Below are positions 13,001 through 64,000 of a DNA stretch of 64,000 bases, one piece after another. The DNA comes from Haliclystus octoradiatus (Eukaryota; Cnidaria; Staurozoa; Stauromedusae; Haliclystidae), in NCBI GenBank assembly GCA_916610825.1, contig OU744446.1, positions 29,092,445 through 29,156,444 on the forward strand, in the 5' to 3' direction. A model generated the notes under the pieces. The model saw only the letters and a program-made list of their open reading frames with translations, ran no database searches and had not been told where the DNA came from. Made by a program: the position numbers and the translations under genes. Position 1 is the stretch's first letter; each line of letters opens with the position of its first letter.

Positions 13001-13967
13001 AGTATGGTTCCAGTATTCAGTTTCAATACCATTCCAGTATCTTTTCAGTAGGTTATCAGTAGCGATGCAGCATATCCAAGATTCATAGTGCTACCATCCT
13101 CACTTTTATCAGATCCTGATTATGAGAGATACAGTAATGAATTAATAAAAAATAATATAATAAACGTCATACCAGGTACAGACAATGATGATTGCCAAAC
13201 AAGTTTTGAATCATCATGTCTTGATCTTGGCCTGTCATCATCTGAGTTATTATGATATTCATCATCAGCAAGGCTATCAATCCACAGTTGAACACTCTCT
13301 TGACTGGTTAAGGTTTGTGATCCTAAAAAGAAATAACATTGCTGATATTCAATATGTTTTGAAATGTCGCACGTGGCAAAAAATCAAACAGAACCGGGTT
13401 TCATGATTTCATCTGCGCTGCGCGAACAAATGCTTTTCTTTTCACAAGAAATCCAGTTTGTTTGTTTGATAATCTGACCCCCGAAAACTTTTTCACATCA
13501 AAACGAGATGATCTTAAAACAGCTTTTGAGGCCAATTCTCAGTGATTGTGCCGTGGCAGAAGCGATCAAAATGCTTGGAAATGATCAATATTGGGTCAAC
13601 AAAGATATAAGGACGTTATTAACATCAGACGAAGATGTTGTTGTTAAATTTGAATTAATCAATACTCGAGGATGATGAATAAATTTTATTTGGTTGATTT
13701 TCCCAAAGGTAAGATAATATATTATGGCCTGTTTAAAACTCTATAAAACACAAATCTGAGTTAGACTATCTTGGTTCTATCATAATATCTTGGTGACATA
13801 TATAGCCTACTAATGACGCTATATGTGATGTATAATTAAATGAAAGCCTATCAACTTTCATACACAATCAAAGCACCGATGTTCCTTTCTGTACCAATGA
13901 AAATTATCTCATAATAAAACTTACGCTTGAATGTATCCAGTAAGTTGGGTGATTCAACTTGCATCAT
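4025..13967 (-). CDS. ITPRID/KRAP/TESPA1-family protein (IP3 receptor-interacting), 8 coding exons
   Basis: Coding exons in transcript order: 13967-13925, 13322-13173, 12561-12441, 11279-11142, 8733-8541, 7225-5714, 4691-4617, 4090-4025. All introns are GT-AG, phases agree, and they sum to 2,298 nt (765 residues plus TGA). The protein starts MMQVESPNLLDTFKR; residues 1-150 are acidic and Ser-rich; residues 151-240 match the KRAP IP3R-binding domain (LEPDPIDMLTNLGFGD, then VPTRFFQ and SSVKGVNTKEF); a long Ser/Asp-rich disordered stretch follows, with one CPLCGS pair near 631; the end is a coiled coil. Known relatives (ITPRID1, ITPRID2/SSFA2, TESPA1) tether or modulate IP3 receptors near actin or at immune synapses. 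That role here is inferred from the domain. It is shorter than human ITPRID2 and nearer the size of TESPA1, so paralogue identity is open. The low end of exon 7 (4617) is set by phase. Confidence 0.85.
4950..4972. repeat. (TA)n microsatellite
   Basis: About ten TA units in intron 6 of the ITPRID-family gene. Confidence 0.8.
5460..5690. mobile_element. Copy 1 of a palindromic MITE family (see 35190-35440)
   Basis: Shares, in inverted and direct segments, the words TTTTCGTTCCATTGAAA, ATCATGTGACTGG, CACACGA and CCCAACTCTT with the element at 35190-35440. No coding capacity. It lies in ITPRID-family intron 6, right beside the donor of exon 6. Confidence 0.55.
5714..7225 (-). CDS. ITPRID-family exon 6 (large disordered region and start of coiled coil)
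   Basis: This 1,512 nt phase-0 exon encodes residues 216-719. It begins SSFVTAEDESVSMILGRF, the tail of the IP3R-binding domain, after acceptor TTTTCAG. It then runs through Ser/Asp/Asn-rich sequence, a CPLCGS motif and a charged helix (SEQLKHLKSDINRKESQNR), ending at donor GAACAG|GTAAGA. The coiled coil continues in exon 7 (TRSDLLSEISQF..) and exon 8 (AKDAEILRLRRQLYEDSGTGL). Confidence 0.85.
8541..8733 (-). CDS. ITPRID-family exon 5: core of the IP3R-binding domain
   Basis: Acceptor CATAG and donor AGT|GTAAGG bracket 193 nt encoding residues 151-215. The diagnostic line is a D-P..MLTNLGFGD motif followed by a VPTRFF segment and a S-x-x-K-G-V-N-T-K-E-F segment, the pattern of the KRAP/TESPA1 domain. 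The surrounding reading frame stays open on both sides, so the long flanking ORF is not all coding. Confidence 0.85.
8985..9876 (+). pseudogene. 5'-truncated non-LTR retrotransposon (LINE) reverse transcriptase fragment
   Basis: At 8990-9110 one frame reads RGDTLPPFLFTLFIDMFF, the RT motif usually seen as QGD-x-LSP-x-LF. After a frame change near 9120, a 250-codon ORF continues with IAYLSD, an INKTKTKC segment, FKYLCSVLP and PVLLYASETWTLS, typical of the RT thumb and C-terminal part of LINE elements; it ends at 9876. The YADD catalytic box between the two frames is corrupted. No endonuclease domain is present, so the copy is 5'-truncated, as LINEs usually are. It lies antisense in ITPRID-family intron 4. 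It is dead by frameshift and truncation. Confidence 0.8.
10796..10960. mobile_element. pogo/Tigger-like MITE, copy a (one end worn)
   Basis: Contains CAAACCTGTTATAGCGGTCA, then GTGGCCACCTGTCTATAGTGG and ATAAAGGCCATCTGCATATA, the internal order shared with the intact copy at 43495-43670 in reverse orientation. Confidence 0.6.
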
Positions 13968-14393
13968 CTTTGTAGGTCACTATTCTGTAAAAAAACGGAA
14001 TAATTTGTAGGTATTACATTAATGATTAATTACTATTTAACAATTAGACAACAAGACTGAGTAGTGAGTTATATGATATCATCTATCACAGATCCCAACA
14101 AAATAGCTCCAACCAACTTCCTATAATCTAGTGATCTACATTAAAGTGCACATGACAAACAAACACATTTAACACAGATTCGAGTAGCTGAAGCCAAATG
14201 ATGAAGAATGGTGAAAAGGATTTTTTAGCCTTCTTCTACAGAAAAACGCAATTTCAACTACCAGATGTCCTTGTATCTCCTGTGTTTCTCAGTTAAATGG
14301 ACTCGTTTCAAGCAGAAGAGGTGTTCTAAAGGTGTAGGCATAGCTGAATCAGACGTTAGGAACTATTGATTAAGGGGCTACTTTTATTAGGCT

Positions 14394-14990
14394 GAGTTAA
14401 ACTTGACCCATTGTGACGACACACAGTCGATGACCCAGGGCACACATAGTGCAGTAAGCTGGGTTACAAGAGCTGGGCCAGGTAGCATGCGCACAGATTC
14501 ATTACGCACGCAATCAGCACGTGAAGTCGATGCAGCTATTGGCTCTTCTTGGTCGAACACGTGCTTTGCCGAGGGTGTGCACGTGATGACCTTATAAGGA
14601 AGCCACCACGTGGAGGACAAATTAGGCTGAAGGTAATTAATTATCTAATTCATTCTTGATTGAATTTTGCTAGCTAGCCACGCAGCTTACTAACGTCTTG
14701 CTAGCCTTTATATATACACATTTTGTAGTCTGAGCAGTATGCCTCGTCGAACGAGAAATAGCCAAGATGCTAGCCTTTTCTTCCCGCCCACCCACGCCTT
14801 AATTTTTATTGTAGTGCAATTTGTTATTTAACTTTAGATTCTAATTAGTTATTAATTTCCACTGATTATCAGTGTGACTGGTGCTTGGGGTGGTGACAGG
14901 TTCGCTAGCGAGTCCAACGCAGACTCTTAACTACTTCGCTCCCACCAACCAAGCACCAAATACCAACACTCATCAATGGGATGAGTTTAA
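14394..14990 (+). mobile_element. Relic of an Ngaro/DIRS-type element: fused A-like and B-like ends
   Basis: At 14739 an ATG opens MPRRTRNSQDAS, close to the gag start of the intact element at 52306 (MPRLSRNSRDAN). The CCCGCCCACCCACGCC that follows resembles the sequence after repeat A2. At 14857-14989 comes a B-type end: CACTGATTATCAGTGTGAC, GGTGCTTGG, CCCACCAACCAAGCACCAAA and terminal GAGTTTA. All internal coding sequence is missing, so this is a deletion product or non-autonomous relative rather than a complete copy. The upstream limit is approximate. Confidence 0.65.
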
Positions 14991-15982
14991 CGCATGAATG
15001 GAGACACGATTTTTTAAAGTTTTAAATTGTCGTTTTTACTATAGTAGGTCTAAGACCTCTTGTCATTCCTACTATCGTTCCGAGTTTGGAATTGACTGAT
15101 TTGCTAAACATTTTTCATTTCATGTCAATTTAATAAGTAGGCGTAGAAACATACTACATCAGGTTATCTCTTTGACTTGCCCAAGTCTCACTTTTACTTT
15201 TACAATTTTGATATGTTGGTAAGTGAGACTTGTGTCCTTTGGCAATTCTATTGTTTTAGAAAACAAAGAAGCCGCCAACAAAATCTCGTCGATGACGTTG
15301 TTTATCTGAGTATTCCAGGGTGTCATACAGTCAACAGGGAACGAATCGTAAAATATATAAGAGCCTGAAATTTTAAAAGCTGCTAAAATGTTTGACAGAA
15401 ATGGTGGCTTGAGTCACTTGTTGCATATATATATATTTCAGGGTATTGGAGCTAATTAAACTGGAAAACTGATTTTATTATTCTAACTTACTGATTCTGG
15501 CGAGTCATTGATGTAGCGAACGATCCTGTTTACTGCAAACTTTTTGAGCGCTCGTCGGAGATCGAAATACAGGTTGAAATATGATTCATTGTGGAAATGA
15601 TAAACATTTCACTTGAAGGTTGCTATGTTCTGAATAAATCTTTCCCTTGCTCTTGTACACGACGTGGAACTGTTGGATTTTTCGATGGTAGCCCAAAGCA
15701 TTCACAATGATACGATATTAAACGATCTTGGAGGGTAAAAACATTTACAGATAATTTCGCCATCTGTATTCTGAATGATGATGTTGAAATAAGTTTGTAA
15801 TTTTTGACAAGCATCAGTTAATCGACTTGATTTAATAACCATAAGTTTCCATATAGATTTAATTCATTTTATTTTGGCTTGCATGTTGCATCTTTCATTA
15901 ATTTACGAAATGTTGGACCCCGTCTTTCCCGGTACATCAAATGCGTGATAATTTGTCAGAACAATACGATCAAACAGAATGC

Positions 15983-16071
15983 CGTTGTGCAGAATCCTGC
16001 ACAACGCTGTACGAAGGGAATAAGTCCCGCTTACCGCTCGTCAAAGTGCGGTATATCAAAGCGGGACTTAT
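15983..16071. repeat. Two adjacent hairpins
   Basis: 15983-15992 CGTTGTGCAG pairs perfectly with 15997-16006 around a 4-base loop. Then 16020-16032 ATAAGTCCCGCTT pairs perfectly with 16059-16071, with an inner ACCGC/GCGGT pair. No T-run follows and no coding sequence is involved. Confidence 0.7.
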
Positions 16072-19000
16072 AGATCAGTCAAGTTTTCTCTTTACTTAGA
16101 ATACATAATTTATGTTCACGCTGCCTAATAGAGTCACGAATGCATGGACGTTATTTGTATCAATGGTTTATATCAAATAGTATAATTTCGTATTATTTGT
16201 TTGTATCAACATAATATGCTTGCAATAAAATTATTTAAACAATTAAACATGTAAATTAGCCTTGCGTCCCTCAAACAGACAAGCAATAGGCCTAGGCCTA
16301 CTGCTGAAGAGGTGACATCAACAATGCTTAGGCCTAGTAATTGAACTATGTAATGCTTAAATTGTTGAAATAAAACTCTATCGATCTATCTAAATGTTTC
16401 AACAGATTTCAACAATTTAATATTGAATGATACCAATGGATGCAATAAAATTTCTCAATATTTCAAATTTGATTAGATATATTAATTTTAATACGTATTT
16501 TCATATTTTGTATTATGTTTAATTTTTTATGTAATGCTTTTGAAAAGTTGAAAATCACACATAAAATTTATGAATATGGGGCTTTTTCAAAATCGTAAGC
16601 CTAAAGTATGTGGTTCTAGTGCCTACAGGGTATAAAATCCCTGCGCTGTGCCTAAGATTAGCCTACCAGTATTGAAAGCTGTCAATAGACTAATGAGAAC
16701 AAACAAATAAGTCTACCTACAGTCTGAGCTGATTAGTAAAAATCAGTTGATGGTAGGACTACAAGCACAGCTGTTGTCATCCAAATTGCTCTGTTGAAGA
16801 TAAATCTATATTACCGGTATTGTAGGCTACTTTAAACAAATAGTGCATGTCCATTATAAATGTTCACTTGATTATATATGATCCTACCACAGGCTCAAGT
16901 TAGAGATATGGTATGCAACAGCTGGTCAGTGAGCAAGCTTCCATTTCTGTGGAATGGGGGAGGTGGTTGACTGATCTTTGTCCAATAATATGTTCATGTC
17001 AAAACATTAACATGGTGTTATGATAATGTCTAGGATAATATGGTTTGTCCAAAATCTTTTTTGAGAGGACAATTGGCCTTGAATATCTGTATCAATTAGT
17101 AAATAAGACTGATAGCCTTGAAGGCAGAACAAATTTTCATTGGCACTGTACACTGTGCATGCCGCAAGAGCTCTGCTTGTTGGCTTATGGTTGATCAAGG
17201 AGATGATAATGATAGGTTAAAACAAATATTTCATTGCCCAGATGGAGTAGAGCTTTTTGATATTTTAAGAAACAAATTTTTTACACATGTGTTAGTCTTG
17301 ACAATTGAAACAAAATCATTTACACAGTTTAAGAATATGCATTACACACATATACTGTATTCTTAGTAAGACATCCTCATGCAGTCTTATGGGATTACAA
17401 TGACCCTTGTTCAAGGGATCACAGGTCAGGACAATGGTTGAAATGCTAAGATTGTTATGAACAAACTAAATACTTTTGTATGCATGACTTGACATTTCAT
17501 TAACTGATAGAATAGCTAGGTATAGGCATTGAGAAATTGAAACTAATGTTCAATGATGTCTATAAGCTACATACTATGTATAAGTAAAGGTCAAATATCT
17601 TTCGGTTTAGTTGACAGACACGTGAAATTTCTTACAATAAGCTCAAAACAAACATCAAAGTCGTGTAAGTAGTCATTTCCCAATAAAACGTATAAGATTT
17701 GTGTGTTTTTATATGCTTATCAAAATTTCAAAACGACATGAACTATTTACTTCTCAATTGGGGGAAACGCCGTCGGGAAATATACCAGGAAAAAGTAAGG
17801 AATATTTAATCAAAGCGACGTCAATTATAGAAATACAGTACCTGAAATTGTTGGCATATAATCGAGGACAGCATTTTGTATTGTAGACAAGCTTGTCTGA
17901 AAAACTGTTCGTCTAAATTATAATATTTCATCGCAGTGTGAAGAGTGTTGAATGTGTTATAAAGAAAAATTTCGTTCAGCATTGGTTAAATAGATGGTAA
18001 TCTACATTCATTATGGTGAAACCAATTTTTGTTTTCTGAGACAATAAACTATCGTCATGAGAAGTAAATTTCACAGAAGGACTGACGCAAAAGTCAGGGG
18101 AAGAAAATCGACTTTGGAATTAAACAAAAAATAATGTTCCTCTATAAGTCAAATCAAAAATGTGGAATGAGGAGACATGACACAAAGAATAGCATACTTT
18201 TTATGATCAATGATCAATCAAAATTCAACATCTGTATTTACCTTATAAAGTCTTGCAGTGTCATAACAGGATCTCCAGACTAGCTGTACATAAATTGAAC
18301 AAATCTCCTAAGTTTTTCATGACAATGATTTATTCAAAATGTAAAGAATAAAACTAGCTATAAATTCATTATATCAACAGCGCACTAATCAGCTTGAGTG
18401 AATTCAAGAACTACCATGAAAACATTCGATATAGAAGAGTTCCCTCGTGTGGTCTGGCTCTTTCTGCCGCCTCTGAAACCATCAATGTTTTGCATTGGCT
18501 TCTTTAAAACAATGGAATGTATTCAACCGTAACTTTCTCGGGACAGTCTCACAATAATTGTGTGAAGCGAGGCAACTATACACAGCTGGATTCAAATATT
18601 TAATCCTCATCGATCCTTTTTATAGGATTAAACAATTTCGATTTTACGCGTAAATTGCAATATCTATAAAAGGATTACGATTAAAATCAGCTTTAATATT
18701 CTAAAAGTACGGATTGAAGTTTAAATGAAGCAGCTAAGGAAACGATTTTGTACAGGAATAAAATTCAACGAAACCATTGAAATTTAGAAACTTGAAAATT
18801 AAGATTTGAGAAAACTCTCTGACCGGCTAGAAAAGGAAATAATACGTAGCATATCTGTTGTGGTTGTATTACGTTGAGCATTTCAGGACATCAAGAACAC
18901 AATTGAAAGTATCATTTTTGAAGTACTTAATTCAAAGTCCTGAAAAGCTTTGGAGCGCATTTGAACAAGAGAATAACGAAAATTTGTAATTAAGTAGCAT

Positions 19001-19403
19001 ATTTAATGTTTTGTATAACTTTCAAAATTTTTAGAAGACAATAAAACGGGCAATAAAGCAAATAGAAGAAAATTTGAAAAAATAAATTATTATTTTGCTG
19101 CTGTCTTAATAAGTTTGAATTCATAATCATCATAACTGGAAAAAAGTTAAACAATAAATACAATTATCAATAATAATAATAATAAACAATAATACCATAT
19201 GCAAATGTTTTAATTACTATACTATTTTGAAGAATAAAGTATTATTAATTTTCACAAACAATAATAATGATTTTTAATCAAATCATGTTTGCACCTTCCT
19301 ATATAATTACTGTATACATTTGTGTTCAAAAAAATGATGATAATTATTTATGATTTCTAAAATCATTCAATTTATATTTTACTGTTGATTTTTCAATTTT
19401 TTT

Positions 19404-62266
<42,863 letters not shown>

Positions 62267-64000
62267 AGTTGCTATGGCTTCTTTGCAATCCACAACTGAT
62301 AAGCTTTATCCTTTGAAGGGCTACATGATGTGCATAATTATGGTACTAGATCAAATTTCTCGTAAGCTAGTTGAATTTAATAATGCTTTCAGTTTATCTT
62401 TCCGTCATTTCCTTACTTCCAAAAATATTTCGTTGCCTCTCGCCTTCCCCCTGCGTCATTCAATGTGAAGATGAGATAAAACATCACCATTCAAAATGTG
62501 TACGTAGTCGGCGTCACGAAGAACAATATTTTTTAATTCTGTCTTACATAACATACTACAGGTAAATAACTTTCAGAGAATTTTTTATTATGTTCTTGGA
62601 CAAACCTAAATGATAAAAACATCCTATTTTGAATAACAGGGTCAAAATAAAGCTTCCAATTTATGAATCTTTGGCAAAATGTAAGAAACTATGACGTATA
62701 CATACTTAGTAGGTGATACTTTGTTCACTTTAGAGAAGCGATCCTCTGTCAAGCTGAAAACGAGGCAAACTTCCCATGGCTGACGATATTATCGTTTTTC
62801 GTAATATTTTCTCCGGAGATTGTTCAAATTGTTAATAAAGGTAATAATTATAATAGGCTATGAATTCGTATAATATACTACATAATGATTAAGCTTGACT
62901 TGTTCTTACAGTACTAGTCTGAGTTACTGTGATGTGCTCAGCTGAGGCTGAAAGTCCAACTCTTCACAGCCGGAATTATATAGTTTTATATTAATAGTTA
63001 GGCTATGTATATAATATATTAAACACGTTAGGCCTACTCATAGGCCTATTAACCCATTTCTCAAGTTGAGAGTCTCGAAAAGGGAATGGATCAGAGACAT
63101 ACAGCAGGTCAGCAGCTAAGAGCAGAGAATGCAGACTCCAGATTTGATGTCTTTGGCCAGGTTGACGGTTGACCTTGACCCAACATTAACATGCAGAGTA
63201 TGGCAGAGCAGCAGAGAGCTTCTCCTGCAAAACATATTTCTGGAATCCCTATTTTTAGGCCTACTATTTATCTCAAGAATATTCTTTTTCAGCCAGCATA
63301 GTTCAAGCAAAATTCTGTTAGATTGCCTGCAGGCAAATATTCCGTGGGCGCCCCCAGATATTGTCAAAAGCGCCCTTTCAGATCTTGTCAAAAGGCGAAG
63401 GTCAACTCAGAACACGGCCTTGACTTCATCTCAACATTAAATGATTTGAATTTCATATCATATTTTGGTTGCAAATAGATTGGTACAGAAAACAGTAGAA
63501 TGGCATACAAGAACATTGGGTATCCGGTCGTATTGTTCAATCGGGACATCGTCTATATTCTTTGTTTACAATAACGTCCAGTCGCAAAATACATTCATTA
63601 TCATTTCTGGCTGGTTTAATTAATCTAAAAATATATTTTTAAATTGATTACTTGGGGAGGTGATTGCATCAAATCAGATATTAATCATAAGATTTATAAT
63701 TTGACCAAAATATGCACTGGAAGTCCTGCAACAATCGCATGAGAATTTGAAAACAAATCAATGAAACTACAACGCTAAATAGACCAACGTAGGCCTACCG
63801 GTATTAGGCTACAAATTAATTTGAAGAAATTTTCAAAATAGAGATTTGACATAAGAAATTTCACAAGACCAAGTATGAAACAGGTGGTTTATACATCATT
63901 TACTTATAGTAATTTGACCAAACTTTAATTGGCCTTCATTGAATATCATTGCCCTTAAAAGAGTTATTCATGTTTTAAAATTTAAATTTATAGGCTAGGC
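62267..64000. other. Region upstream of the PTPN23 start codon
   Basis: Should hold the PTPN23 5' UTR and promoter, which I cannot delimit. A plus-strand frame at about 63294-63440 follows an acceptor-like TTCTTTTTCAG and reads CLQANIPWAPPDIVKSALSD before a stop; it looks somewhat protein-like but has no partner exon or known family. Confidence 0.45.

Larger units (their letters stand above)
13985..19403. other. Intergenic region between the two main genes
   Basis: Between the first coding exon of the ITPRID-family gene and the stop of PTPN23. No convincing exon was found on either strand. It contains a fragment of a foldback MITE near 14141, an Ngaro-type terminal relic (14394-14990), paired hairpins (15983-16071), an imperfect inverted repeat near 18598-18690, and AT-rich sequence. 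The promoter and untranslated exons of the ITPRID-family gene must lie here but were not located. Confidence 0.6.

Noticed and set aside
14403..14620. Overlapping frames of 64-77 codons on both strands
   Set aside because: Within the A-like part of the Ngaro-type relic; no homology, no splice context.
62267..62293. Upstream extension of the PTPN23 start to a GTG codon
   Set aside because: Animal genes start at ATG; the ATG at 62266 fits the family start, with a TAA in frame shortly upstream.

Overview
The window is eukaryotic nuclear DNA from an animal. It is AT-rich, has many GT-AG introns, and is densely seeded with small transposons. The two gene models are bilaterian proteins, and the palindromic word AGGCCTA recurs throughout. 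I infer a marine invertebrate, quite possibly a deuterostome such as an ascidian or echinoderm relative, but the species cannot be fixed from sequence alone.

Both main genes lie on the minus strand, head to tail. (1) PTPN23 (HD-PTP) runs from its ATG at 62266 to its TAA at 19404. I could join 39 coding exons with consistent phases into 7,146 nt (2,381 residues): BRO1 domain, V-shaped coiled-coil domain, a very long Pro/Gln/Ser-rich region opening with a PSAP motif, a tyrosine phosphatase domain, and an acidic tail. Unlike the human protein as I recall it, the phosphatase domain keeps the WPD aspartate and the alanine of HCSAGVGRT, so it looks catalytically competent. (2) An ITPRID/KRAP/TESPA1-family gene runs from 13967 to 4025 (8 coding exons, 765 residues) with the IP3-receptor-binding domain encoded mostly by one exon. 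A possible first exon of a third minus-strand gene is at 2961-3092.

PTPN23 intron 2 holds a full-length tyrosine-recombinase retrotransposon of Ngaro type (52008-58373), antisense to the host gene, with gag-like, RT/RNase H and recombinase ORFs and split direct repeats A1 ... B1-A2-B2. The repeat copies look identical, so the insertion is young. A 1.6 kb spacer ending in about 170 T residues and a splice-acceptor-like site separates gag from RT. Two diverged relics of related termini lie at about 14.4-15.0 kb and 29.4-29.5 kb.

Other content: a 5'-truncated frameshifted LINE fragment (9.0-9.9 kb); a nested fold-back element (0.35-2.83 kb); a pogo/Tigger-like 180 bp MITE family with TA target sites; a hAT-like MITE with a perfect 8 bp target duplication; several foldback palindromes; a 57/58 bp minisatellite born inside an interspersed repeat; an intron that is nearly pure (UUA)n; and a hammerhead-ribozyme-like motif just upstream of the last PTPN23 exon, on its sense strand. 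I saw no tRNA, rRNA or CRISPR.
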